A stretch of 64,000 nucleotides of DNA from positions 469,847-533,846 of the forward strand of contig JAESIW010000157.1 in NCBI GenBank assembly GCA_016802295.1, written 5' to 3'. The notes beneath the pieces were generated by a model. That model was not told the origin of the DNA, did not search any database, and worked only from the letters and a program-made list of their open reading frames with translations. Made by a program: the position numbers and the translations under genes. Positions within the stretch are counted from its first letter, which is position 1, and each line of letters opens with the position of its first letter. This document shows, one piece after another, positions 47,292 to 59,370 of the stretch. Source of the stretch: Brachionus rotundiformis. Taxonomy: Eukaryota; Rotifera; Eurotatoria; Ploima; Brachionidae.

Positions 47292-49384
47292 ATGGACACC
47301 GAAAGGCGACAAACGATTGAGTATAAATTTCTGCGTCAGAATACTCATCATCCTGTGCCTAAAAAGCGCTACACATTCGTCATCTATCTGGCCCTATTTC
47401 ATGTGGCTTTCATGGTTTTAATGGGCTTCTTTTCCAAATATAACTTGGACAATAAAAATGGCACCTCGAACTCTTCTGGCTTGTATGCAAGTAAGCGCTT
47501 ATATACCATCATAAAACACCTAAATATGGCATTTAGACTTTAGCTTTAAAACAAACAATAAATAACTTAGTTTCATACCATTTTTATGGTAAATAAATGC
47601 TATTTAAGTCAGGTTTTTTTTAATGAATATAAATTGGATGTGTAAAAATTTAAATAAATGAAAATGTCTGGTCAAAAGTTAAACAACAAGGCAATTAAAT
47701 CAAAAATTTTTCCAGTTTTTTTAATTCTTTTTCATTTATGTTTTATAATTTTGTTCGCTCTGTTCACAAAATATGACCCAATTTATGGACAAAATCAGGT
47801 CCCAAGTCTTTATGCCAGTAAAAAAACGCCATGAAAATATAAAATTATATTTAAATTAATATTGAATTTTAATTAACATAGTGTTTATGGATGTTCATAG
47901 TATGATGTTCATCGGTTTTGGATTTTTGATGACTTTCTTAAAAAGATATGGCTATGGAGCTGTTGGCTTGAATTTTATAATTGCTGCTTTTGTTCTTGAG
48001 TGGTCTATTTTGGTCCGCGGTTGGCTAGAAGCTGGTCTTAATGGAGAAGCTGACTTTACAATAAATGTCAAAAAGTATTTTTTACTTTTTTGCAAATGAA
48101 TGAAATTTATCTAATATTATTAAATAATATTCAAAGTTTATTAGTGGCCGATTTTTGTGCTGCAGCTGTTTTAATATCCTTTGGTGCTGTTATTGGCAAA
48201 GCTAGCTTGTCACAACTAATAATAATGGCCATATTCGAGGTTGTCATTCAAGGGGTTAATGAACTAATCGGTTTACACTATTTAAAAGTAGAAATAACTT
48301 TATTTAATAATTCAATTAAAATAATATTAAATTAAATTGAGGCTTATGATGTCGGAGAGTCAATGTATGTTCATGTTTTTGGAGCATATTTTGGTCTAGC
48401 TGTTTCCAAAGTCCTTCAAGGAACTAGAGAAATTGAAAGTACTAAAGAAAACTCACATTATCATTCAGATTTATTTGCCATGATTGGTACAATTTTTCTT
48501 TTCCTCTATTGGGTATTACTTATTTCCAAATCAAAACGTATATAAATATTTTTCCAATTTTAGCCATCTTTTAATTCAGCTGTAGCAGTTGATGAAGGAC
48601 AAACAAGAGCTATAGTTAACACATTCTTGGGAATAGCATCTTCATGTGTAGCTACATTTATTATCTCATTATTGGTTGGAAAAGGCCGATTGAACATGGT
48701 TCATATACAAAATGCTACATTAGCCGGTGGTGTGGCAGTTGGAGCAGTAGCAGATATGCAGATTGAGCCTTTTGGTGCAATGATTATTGGAACAATAGCT
48801 GGCATAATATCAACATTAGGTTTCCAATACTTGACGCCAACTCTAAACGAAACGATTGTTCATGATACCTGTTAGTTAATGTTGATTTTTGAAATTAAAA
48901 TTACTGATTTTTGTATCTAGGTGGTGTAAACAATTTGCATGGAATGCCAGGTATCTTGTCGGGCATAGCAAGCGCCATTGTAGCTGCCACTGCTACACGC
49001 GATAACTACAATGGAAATAGACTTTATGTGTTCTATCCATCCAGAATTCCTATGTCAAATTCAACAGAATATTCTAACTTTTCGCTTGACTCAAGTGAGT
49101 TCTCTCAAGGAGGTCTAGGCAGAACGGCAGCAGTTCAGGGCGGCTACCAAATGGCAGCTCTGGCAGTAACACTTGGCATGGCAATTATTGGTGGCATAAT
49201 CACTGGCTACATCATGAAACTACCAATAATCGAACAAATACAGGATATTGAGGAGATGTTTGATGACGAACCAAATTGGTTAACTCCTGAGGACTATTCT
49301 TTGAGATTAACAGAGGTTCGAGTCCAAAATCGTCAAAGTGAAGAGGAAATGCAAGAAAAACGAGTCTTGCACACATCTACATAA
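47292..49384 (+). CDS. Rh-type ammonium transporter, paralogue 1
   Basis: SLC42-family membrane channel for NH3/CO2. Two alternative first exons, 47292-47490 (MDTERRQTIEYKF...) and 47658-47817 (MKMSGQKLNNKAI...), both end in phase 1 at a LYA codon run and join exon 47882-48074 in frame. Later exons: 48137-48287, 48342-48512, 48564-48870, 48921-49384. The protein is 494 or 481 residues. Family landmarks: FGFLMTFLKRYG, VADFCAAAVLISFGAVIGK (conserved Asp), MYVHVFGAYFGL (first pore His, codon 48372-48374), DLFAMIGTIFLFLYWPSFNS, NATLAGGVAVGAVADM and NNLHGMPGIL (second pore His). The tail is acidic and cytosolic. Each first exon encodes one hydrophobic helix; only the upstream one has NGT/NSS glycosylation sequons in the following loop. 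Confidence 0.95.
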
Positions 49385-52300
49385 ACCAATTCTTCAAATT
49401 TACTTTATTTTTTAAAAATTTATTCAAAAAATTAATTAATTCCATTTCCCAATTAAACGCTTTTTGTCCATAAAAGAAAAATATTTTTTTTTTATTATGT
49501 GATACATTTGAATGTTTTCAAATATGGACAATTTGCATTTATTAATTTTGATTATTTCTAGCTTTGATCATTTGAAATCAATAAAATTTATAACCCTTTG
49601 TTTAAAAAAATTTTATTAATTTAATTATGTTTACATAATATTTCAAATATTGATTATAAAATTAATATAGTTTATTGTTTTTACATAACTATTATAGCGT
49701 AATTAAAATGTTTTAAGCATTTATTAGTGTTGAAGCCCATTAAATAAGAACAAAATTTTCATAAAAATGAAAATTAAAAAAGTCATATAAACAATTTATA
49801 GCATAAATAATAAATTTTAGAGTAACATTTCACAGTTTAGACAACATTATAGCTGCATTTTAACTCATTTAAGTTGAGTGAAATATATCACTGTTGAAAA
49901 ATAAATCTTTACTTAATTAAAAATATATTTAATATTATTTAATTAATTTTTGTTTTGTTTTTTGAATTTGCTGAATATTAATTTTAAATAATAATTAATT
50001 ATTTCAAGATCCCGAAAGTAAACTTGTCTCAATTAAAAATAAACTTCATGATTTCTGATTGCAGAAATTTCGGTTGAGGAGCACCCAGAGAGATTACTGA
50101 TTAATTTATAACTTTATCAGAGAAATTCAAATCATGAAATCTTAATTTAAAATTAGCATCAATTTTTAATTAAGTCCAATATTTAACTTATTTGTTTAGG
50201 CAAATTATTTCGTTGCCAAATTAACATGGTTATTTTCAAAGGTAAAATTTCAAACATATATTCTTTATTACATTTTTTGATTTAGATTTCTAAAAAAACT
50301 ATTTTTACTTTTAAATAAATTATTTTATAAAATATCTTAAATTTTTTCGTAAGTCCAAATGGTTATCAAAAAAACTGGACTGAATAAATTATTATAAAGT
50401 TTCTATTCAGGATGAAAATTTTAAAATTAAAACTATTGATTTTTGTTCAGCAGCATTGTACGGTGCCTTACCAACTATTATTCTTCTCTATTTAGTGTTA
50501 ATCATCATAATTAATAATTTTAGCTAGATGAAAAATTATGTTGGGAATCGAGAAAAATTTTCCTCATTTTCATCCTTCTAGTTCGATTTATTTGCAATCA
50601 AAAATTATTCTTTTTTCCTCTCAAGTAAGCTCGAAATTTTCGCCAGGATTCTAGCAATATGGCTTTTGCTAAACAAAAACTATAACTAGATAACTTATAA
50701 ATCAACATAAGGCATATTCAATACCGGGTGCCACTTTATCATAATATAACCCGCATAATATCCCAGCTCAGGCTTCGAATATGCACTAGTAGCGTATTCA
50801 GTTTTTCAACTAACTCATATTATAATAATTAATAAATAATTGTTCTTAATTGTTACAAAAATTCTCTTATACGATTAGCTTACAACTAATGGTAAATTCA
50901 CCAGCAAGTTTTGTTGCTGAATTTGTTTGTTTAAATCGAGCAGACACATTAAGGAATAAAGTAATACAAAAATTAGTGTTAATCATTAGGCTTTTAAATA
51001 ATGATGATAATTTTAGTTTAAAATTAAGTTTTTCAAGCTTGCTGAATGGTTTTTGGCAAAAAGGATAGATTATTTTTACCTTGATTAAAATTGATCTTTG
51101 AGCTCGAATCCCATTTAGCGTAATATGTTTGTTTTAAGAATTCAAAATTTTAAACTTAACTTCATAGTTAAATATTAATATTATTTTTTCAAAATTTTCT
51201 TCTTTTTTATTAGACGTGAATGTTTTAGTATAAATTGATTTTTTCGTTAATCTTAATTAAATTGTGAAATGATTATATCAATAAATAAAAAATGTTTTTT
51301 GGTTTAAAAGCTTTCTTTTTTACTTAGCCTACGAGTAAATAAACACTTTTTACCAATCTTTAAAGAAAACATTGGCAATGTAAAGAAAATTTTCAAGATT
51401 AAAGTCAAAGATTTGTATAATTAGATTTAAATCATATTTTACCTAAATCTGTCAATCCAAAGTTGTTAGGACTTATATTTTTATAAGCTTGATTTTTTAG
51501 CCTTATATGCCTCTGATATCAGTGATTTATAACTCTATATTAATTATTTAATATTATAAATATTTAATCTAAATTCAAATAAGGCTCAGTTTTTTGTTCT
51601 GGCTGGTTTTAATACCCGAATTCGAAACATTAATCAATTCAGCTAGAAAAAAATTTATCTATCAATTTATTTAACAGCTTATTTTTTTTAAAAACATAGA
51701 GGAGTTGAGCGAATCTAGGAATATTTTTTGTCGAAAAGTAATTAATCATTTTAATACCGAGCTGGTTTTTAACAATTAATTTAAGTTAAACCAAGTGCGG
51801 ATATGACTCCATTTGGATATTGATTTTTCATTTAAATATAATAGCACTCTAGAGTACCTAAGTGTATTTAAGTTTTTTAAAAAATATCTTAAAATTTATT
51901 AGTTTAATATTCAAGAATAAAACTTATTTCTATATATGTCTATATTTCCTAGAAAAGATAGAAAAGCTGATTTAAATGCATTGCGTAACACATTCTTTTA
52001 TTCTTGTATTACCTGTTACCCAACTTTTTTCATTAAATGAGCAAAATAAATGGGAGCCAAATTATCAAACATCAATATGGTAAAAGATTAAATATTGCTT
52101 ATTTTTATCAAATTTCAGATTTACATATTATTCTAGTTTTGGTTTAAAACAGCGTTGCTGAAAATTATATACTTGGCTTTATTGGAATTCAATAATCAAC
52201 CTTTTATAATTAAAGTTTTTTCCTTCTGCTTGCAGTTTCATTAGAAAACCATTTTTTTTAGCTAGATCTGCTTCTTGTTTGGTTTGATTAGATATAAAGC

Positions 52301-54011
52301 AATAAAAAAGCAAGAAGAGAAACAATATTATAACAATAACAGCACCAAAAGCTCGTATCAAGATAAGCTTTTAGCAATAAAATATAGCAATTTAAATAAC
52401 ATAAAAAGAAAACATAAAAAATAGGAAAATTTTCCGCTTATTAGATTTTAAACTATTTTTTTTTCCAGTAAAATTATTCCCTAGTTAAGAAAAGGTTAAC
52501 TAAATTATTATCCATTTTAAATTTAAATTAATAAAAAAATAGATAAATTTTTTGTTTGATATCATATTCTTATTATAACAGTGAAACAATTGAGAAATTT
52601 GTTTAATTTAGAGAATTATTTCAAATTTAAAAAAATTTCATAATTTTAAATTGAGGAAAAATTTACGAAAACATTATATATAAATTAAACAAACAAAAAT
52701 TAATGTTAACCTGTAGCTAAATTAAAGTATGTTTTCATTAAAGGGAAGTTGTAAGCATTTGTTAATTTTTTAATTCTCTATCAAAAGAAAAGCTGATTAA
52801 AAACAATCATAAATTAATTTTATTTAATTAAAGATAGTTATTTCTTGTTATATTTTCAAATATTAGAAGCCTTTCAGATGAGATCACTAATTCCCAAATG
52901 AAACAAGCCATCCAAGTAAGCTATTAGCTTACCATTAACAAATCTAAAAAAGATCACCACACAGGTTAGTTGATCCAATTTTTAAACAGAATAAAAGGTC
53001 ATGTTCTTATGTATGATGTATATAGCTTCCACAGTGGCTTTCCGAGCTTGAAAAAGTTTTTTTTTTAGGATTATTATTTTTTATAAAGATAGTAAGCTAG
53101 TAAGCAAAAACTATCTGTATATCATTTTTTCAATTAACCTAATGGATTAGACAATCGCCCAAAAGCGATTGCTTTAATTGGAAAAAAATGTAATTAGCGA
53201 TCAAAAAAGTCAGAAATTTTTCTCTATGAGTGAAAAAGATAAAATTTTCTTTTCAAATTTGTAAAATTTTTAGCTCAGCTTCATAAATCTTCAAAAATCG
53301 CTTTTTAATAACTTTGGAACATTTTATGAAGATAAATTACTTTAAGCTTAAATAGATAGCAACAAGAGATTCATTCATAACTTAGTATTATGGATAATTT
53401 AAATAATTTATTGATAAATAATGATAAGTAAAGTTATTTATTTTTATTTATATATGCGAAAGGCTTATAATTTTAAAATCATTTTGGAACTATAGCTATT
53501 GGAATTATAGTGTTAAATTTAATATTTATCCGAATTAAAAAAAAATATGATGTTTAATTTAGATAAGCTTCTCAATTTAAAATTTCATATATGAAATATT
53601 AGGATAAGTTTAGTTGCCAAATGCTGGATATAATAATGCCATGGTTGCATAGAATAATTTTCAATTTCATATTCTACCAAACATCTAATTTAAATTCTAA
53701 AGGAAATATTAATAATTATGAAATAAGAAGCTATTAAAATGTTAGACAAATTGAGTTTTATTTTTACACCTTTAAAAATAAATATAATAGTACGATTAAA
53801 ATAGTTATTTTGGAATTTTATAAAGAATTATGTAAATATGAATTCATTTTAGATACAATATAAAAAAGCTCAATCGATTTTTTCTTTAAAAAAAATAAAA
53901 TAAAAATAATTTTTTTGATATTAATTTAGATTGAGTTTAAAGTCAAAACTCGTTTTAATTAAGATTGCTTGCTCAATGAGATGAGGTTGGATATGTTGCC
54001 AACCTAATAAC
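49385..54011. other. 4.6-kb AT-rich stretch with no supported gene
   Basis: Only short chance-like ORFs. One (52179-52361, minus) has a hydrophobic N terminus but no conserved feature. A small GC-containing palindrome lies at about 53152-53171. Nothing else recognised; the distal part may include the promoter or 5' exons of the calcium channel beta gene. Confidence 0.45.
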
Positions 54012-57000
54012 ATGTCTAATTTATATTCATCAGCACAGCTTAAAACAAATCCATCTCAAGAAAATTTTCAGCTTTATTCATTCAATCAGAACACTACGGC
54101 TACGAACAATTCGAATCCGAAGTTCGGACGCTCGCCGCATTTGAACGCCAGACAGCTTCCGAATCAAAAAAACTTTTCAGACAATTCGTTCTATCGTCAG
54201 GGATCAAACGACTCAAATTACAGTGGTCCGTCAAGTGGCGGCGACTTTAGCTACGAGGAGGTTGAAAGAAATAAAATTTCTAGATTAAATCCCATACCAA
54301 GTGGTAGTAGTAGTGCAAACTTAGGTGCTACTGCTACTGCTGGCCGCAGCCGAGCAGACAATAAGCAGAACCAACAACGAAGCCAAGATGCCAAACAAGA
54401 AATTGAGCTATGCAGGGTACATTTAAGAAAATATATTTTTTTAATAATGTATTTATTAATTTCTGTTTTATTCAATAAGACTAAACCGGTATTATTTGCT
54501 GTTCGAACCAATGTTTCTTACGAGCCCTCGAAGGAACACAATGCACCTGTCCCTTTGGACATGATTGTTAGCTTTGATGTTAAAGATTATCTTCATATTA
54601 AACATGTAAGAAAAACAAATAGAATTTTACTTAATTTATAATAGATAACTCGAAATAGAAATATATTGTCTAATTTATTTAGTAATATTATTTTTTTTGT
54701 TCCGTTCTAGTAATAATTAGAAAAAAATCGATTTTTAAATTCTAATAAAATCTAATCACTTCCTATTTTTAGATATTAGATATAAAACTCATTTATTTAA
54801 TTTCTTGACAAATAAGATAAATTTTGTAAACTTTCATCATGATAAAGTATTTTTAATAGCTAATAATTCCTATTTTAATACTTCCAATTTAGATGTATAG
54901 TAATTAAGTTGTTAATTTTCTGACTTTTAATATTTACATCAACAAAAAATAAATTTTATTTTACCTGCTTTTATTCAATAATAATAAGAAGAAAAACTAC
55001 AGTATGTGTATAATAATTATTGTAATTTGGTATAAAAAAATAATAACCATTTCAACTAAGTTTTTTTATTTTATTTTTTTATATTTAAATTATTAAAATA
55101 GCAATTTTGTCTTATTTAAACTAGAATCTGATTTAAAATTTTTAAAAATCGCCCTTAAGGCATTCATATGGTAGATGTCTACCTTGTAAGACATGATGAC
55201 ATATCGTTTTGGGAATACATGGTACACCAGACCATTTCGCTTTTAGCATATTTTTTGTTATGACCATGTCGTAAGTCTCCAAATCTTTCATGCATCTCTT
55301 CGATCAGATCCAATTTGGGGTTTTAACCAACAAATGCCTTCGGAATTCTTTTCGTTAATCGATTGTTTTCGCTTTAATGAAATAAGTTTCTAAAAAATAT
55401 AAAATCCTTATCAAGAGAAAAAAATAAAATTTATCAAAACTGAAAAATAGAATAATATATATTTTTTAAATAAGATACCATAATTTTTAAGTTTCATTCG
55501 ACAAACTTAATTAAAAAGGAAAAATTTTAATTTTAATTGTTCCACGATATTTTTTACAGCCTTTTCTACCATGCTTGTAATTGTAAATATGTTTGTCACA
55601 ATCTACTGGTCCACTTGTTAAGTGAAAATACCAAAGGATATTATTTATATATTTATTAAACTAAAAAATGATAATTTGGAAGTAAGAAACTCTCCGGCTG
55701 TTTGGAATGCATCTTAGTCCTCCCTTTCAGCCGCATAACCAATGTTCTTTATGTCTAAAAAAAGAAATGTTAGTAAAGAAAAGGATAAATACAATTGAAA
55801 ATTTGCATAAAAAAATTTAGATTACAATTAAATTTAAAAGGATGTTATCTAATTATAAATGTTGAATGAGTCTCTGAAATACTTCTATAGACTCACAATT
55901 TTGTAAATAATCAATGATTGTGTAAAATTTATTTGTGGTATCAATTTAAAATACTGTAATCTAAATTCGGGTCTTTAATAATAAAAAATCTATTATTTAA
56001 TATTAAAATAATTAACTAGAAAAAATGATATTAAGTATTAACACATTTTAATTGATAAAATATATATTGTTTATAATAAATTGATTTACTTAATAAATTT
56101 TTATATTTTAATAATTATTTTCAATTAAAGAAATTCAATAATGACTGGTGGATTGGCCGACTTGTCAAGGAAGGCTGCGAGTGCGGATTTATTCCAAGTC
56201 CAGACAAACTGGAAGCTATCAAAATTCAGAACACACTTAAAAACGCTAAATTGGGAAAAAACAACACTGTACAGCAATTGCAGCAATCTGATAAAACCAA
56301 CAAAGCTCCATCGATGTCAAGCCTTGACAACGATCCAATGAACAACGCAACAGGTAACGGAGAAGCAAACGAAGACAGCGAAAGCTTAAACAAAACAAAC
56401 ACCTCAGGCCAAGAGAACAATGCCACTGGCAACGGGTCTACCACGCCGTCAACATCAGCCAAACAAAAAAAGACCTTTTTCAACAAAAAAATCGGCAATA
56501 TACCTGTTTATGAGGTCGTTCCTTCAATGAGACCAGTGGTCATTGTGGGACCATCTCTCAAAGGCTTCGAAGTAACTGACATGATGCAAAAGGCTATATT
56601 CGATTTTCTTAAACAACGATTCGAAAATCGTATCATAATTACTCGTGTTACCGCCGATTTGTCTCAAGCTAAGCGTTCAGCACTAAGCACGCCTGGCACA
56701 AGCAAACGATCCATGTCCAATCCGGCCAAGAACAATGCCACATCGTCAACTAATTCTGGTGCTAATTCGTCTAATAACCCTTCCAATTCAAATGCTACTG
56801 AGGTCCAGCACGAAATTGAGCGCATATTTGAACTGGCCAAATTTCTCCAATTAATTGTTCTCGATTGTGACTGCATCAATCACCCAACTCAATTGTTAAA
56901 GACCTCATTAGCGCCCATTATTGTCTACCTGAAGATAAATTCAATTAAAGTTCTGCAACGACTGATCAAAACGCGCAATAAATCGCAAAAAAGCTCAAGT

Positions 57001-57738
57001 ATGATGAAGCAACAATTGTCACATGCTGAAAAATTGTCCCAAACTGACCCGAACTACTTTGATGTTATACTAGATGAGAACAGATTGGAAGACGCTTGTG
57101 ATCACTTGGCAGATTTTTTGGAAGCCTATTGGCGAGCAACTAATCCACCAATTGCGTCTTTGTCGCGCTCATCGTCATCTAGTTCGGCCGATGGCCATCA
57201 CCACAAGCCTCCCATGATCAAAGTAACATCACCCAATATGCCAGTGGCGCCTGCCGCTGCCAAAATTCTCGGCATATCGGCTCATCCAAACTACCAGAGA
57301 CCACAAGTTCAAGCTAAGCCTTACAATGCCAATAGGCTGTACGATCACTATTCAGTTAATTCAGGTCCACCAAACACAAATATTTCACCAGCCACGTCCC
57401 AATATGTCGATCCAATCACTGGCATCTACATGGGACCGCCAGCGGCACCAAAACCTCAGCCAAACCCAATCATGGGTCTTAATCCGAATTTGGTCAATCA
57501 GCGCATGAATCAGACCTACAGAGATCCCGAGTACTCTGAGGACGAGTACAACCGAGGTGTTAGATCAATGCCTCAGCAATCTCAGCTGCAGACTCAAGCT
57601 GACCCGTTTTCAAGAGTAAATAGTCAATATAACCATTTACCAAATAATTTGCCGACTAAAGCTCATTCATACATGAATAATTCTGGTTTTGACTACCAGT
57701 ATCAGAATTCGTCTTCCAGTCAAAATAGAAGAATGTAG
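54012..57738 (+). CDS. CACNB: Voltage-gated calcium channel beta subunit
   Basis: MAGUK-type cytosolic subunit that binds the alpha1 I-II loop and promotes channel trafficking and gating. Exons 54012-54416, 54480-54605 and 56131-57738 give about 712 residues. The N-terminal ~135 residues are Asn/Ser-rich with GGDFSYEEVERN. The SH3 is split by introns: TKPVLFAVRTNVSYEPSKEH, MIVSFDVKDYLHIKH then KFNNDWWIGRLVKEG and CGFIPSPDKLEAIK. A Ser/Asn-rich HOOK follows. The guanylate-kinase-like domain is strongly conserved: YEVVPSMRPVVIVGPSLKGF, EVTDMMQKAIFDFLKQRF, ITRVTADLSQAKRS, EIERIFELAKFLQLIVLDCD, LAPIIVYLKI and DVILDENRLEDACDHLADFL. The C terminus is long, proline/glutamine-rich and unlike other betas. 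I chose the ATG at 54012; alternative 5' exons upstream are possible, as in vertebrate beta genes. Confidence 0.95.
54417..54479 (+). other. 63-bp symmetric, stop-free intron in the calcium channel beta gene
   Basis: GTACAT...AATAAG, 63 nt, divisible by three, and lacking an in-frame stop. Splicing gives QEIELCRTKPVLFAVRTNV, the expected family junction. Retention would insert 21 residues rich in Ile/Leu/Phe just before the SH3. Confidence 0.8.
54606..56130 (+). other. Large intron of the calcium channel beta gene
   Basis: 1.5-kb AT-rich intron splitting the SH3 domain. Near 55180-55340 the base composition is less AT-rich, and a minus-strand reading (IEEMHERFGDLRHGHNKK) faintly recalls a retroelement integrase zinc-binding region. 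This is too weak to annotate as such. Confidence 0.5.
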
Positions 57739-58418
57739 AATGATAAAGATAATATTTAATTCTGTTTATCTAGTCACCCTTTATTGTTAAAAAATTGTTT
57801 GCGGCTGTTTACATATCAACTTGGTAATTTAATAGATTGAACGCCATGATTAGAGCAGAAACAAGTGATTGTTTTTTACTTTTTTTGAGTGAATTTAAAC
57901 CAAAACTAAAGCGGAAATTTGTCCAAAAACTAATTTTTATATTATTTATTCATGCTGTATTTATTTTGAGCATTAACTTAACTTTTATTGTCAAAAAATG
58001 GATCAGAGATTCCAAAAAGACTTTAAAAAAAGAATTTCGAATCTCTTGGACTTAATTTATATTATAAAGGTTTTCTTTTCGTACTAATTAAACTATTTAA
58101 ACTATTTTAAGTTTTTTTGACCCTCAATTATTTTATAAAGTTATTTGGGAGTATTTTGTTTCAGGTTTTTATTTAACTATTTAAAAATTTAATCTTGTTA
58201 ATAATTTTTTAATCAAAAATAAAATTTTAAATTGATTTTTTTTCATTTATTTATTTAGTTAAACTAACAACACTAAAAAAATATAAAAAGAAGTTCAAAT
58301 TGGGAGATTTATTGATCAAATTTTCAAAATTAAATAAAAGAAATATTGTAAGGCCTCAAGTAATACCAGAAATCTTGTCAAAAGACTCCCAGTATTTGAA
58401 ATATTTGAAAAAGTAGTT

Positions 58419-58733
58419 ATGTTAGAGTCTAGGGAGTCTTTAGATTGTGTTATTTCAAACTGTGCTAAGGCTACATATACGTTAAAACTAGCAGCTAAAA
58501 AGGAAATAGAGAATATTAGTCTAATAGAAAAAAAAGATAATTATATAAAGTACATATGTAAGGATAGATATAGTGTCCAAATAAACCCAGAATGTATGTG
58601 TCCTGATTGTACAGACTGCAGTTGTTCAATCAGGACACATACAATAAATTTTCCAGGTATTGTTTTGAAGTCTTTTATTAGCAAAACTAAATCAAAAAAA
58701 CGAAAAGCTGGGTATTGGTATCAGAAAGATTAA
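58419..58733 (+). CDS. Hypothetical cysteine-rich protein, possibly a transposon remnant
   Basis: 104-residue ORF with ATG and TAA. The middle has a dense cysteine cluster (INPECMCPDCTDCSCSIRTH) resembling the spacing of small zinc-binding or SWIM-type motifs found in some transposases, without a full match. The tail is basic (KTKSKKRK). Directly upstream, 58260-58413 is another stop-free stretch ending in TAG (NIVRPQVIPEILSKDSQYLK), so the two could be parts of one degraded ORF. It lies about 0.7 kb after the calcium channel beta gene, same strand. I do not recognise an orthologue. Confidence 0.4.
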   Translation: MLESRESLDCVISNCAKATYTLKLAAKKEIENISLIEKKDNYIKYICKDRYSVQINPECMCPDCTDCSCSIRTHTINFPGIVLKSFISKTKSKKRKAGYWYQKD

Positions 58734-59079
58734 ATTAAATATTTTGAAAAATTTTATTTTTATGTGCTTGTAAAATTTTATTAGAATCATTTTACGAGGT
58801 TGTAATCTTTTTTGATAAATAAATACAAGTTTATGTAAAATAAATAATTCAATAAATCGATAAATAATTCAATAAATAATTATATAAACTTGGTTGAGAC
58901 TAAGAAAGTCTTTGATAATTCAACAAAGCTTGAAGACAGATGATTTGATGTTAATATCTTATAGAGAAACAACCATTAATACAAATGAAGGCAAGATTTG
59001 GTGATCTGGACCATTTGGACTCCAAACAATTGAGACCAAAACGGAATATTTACCAGACTTAAGTCAGTATGTAAATCAA
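58734..59079. other. Intergenic AT-rich DNA
   Basis: Nothing recognised. Confidence 0.4.
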
Positions 59080-59370
59080 AGCAAATAATTAAAAATCTAG
59101 AAATACAAAATTTTAGTAAAAGCACATTGGTATATGGAAGTGATTGCTGGGTAGTGTCTGAGTTCAATAGAAAATGCCTAAATATCTTTCATACTAGTAC
59201 CCTGAATTCTTGGGATACACTGGTCTGAAAGATTATCAAACAATGAATTATATAGTTGAACCAAGTCAGAGTCATTGAGTCAAAGAATCAAGAACAAAAG
59301 ACTGCGGTGGTTTGGATATGTGCTTAGAATAAAAAGAATACGAATACCAAAAAAAGTAATGTCCAAATGA
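59080..59370 (+). pseudogene. Degenerate LINE C-terminal fragment
   Basis: One frame gives STLVYGSDCWVVSEFNRKCL and NIFHTSTLNSWD; another gives SQRIKNKRLRWFGYVLRIKR then RIPKKVMSK. The second block is similar to KRLRWLGHVLRMKD...RIPKRALKW in the LINE at 26446-27737, so the two fragments probably belong to related families. Frameshifted and truncated; ends approximate. Confidence 0.7.

Noticed and set aside
52179..52361. Possible single-pass small membrane protein on minus
   Set aside because: No homologue recognised and no splice or UTR context; likely chance.
53152..53171. Short palindrome CAATCGC...GCGATTG
   Set aside because: A 7-bp stem alone is too short to be meaningful, and no terminator or element context exists in a eukaryotic intergenic region.
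55180..55340. Minus-strand segment in the calcium channel beta intron recalling an integrase zinc-binding motif
   Set aside because: The His/Cys spacing is incomplete and no RT or LTR sequence is near.
57846..58055. 69-codon ORF after the calcium channel beta stop, with a hydrophobic helix
   Set aside because: Most likely in the 3' UTR; no family match.
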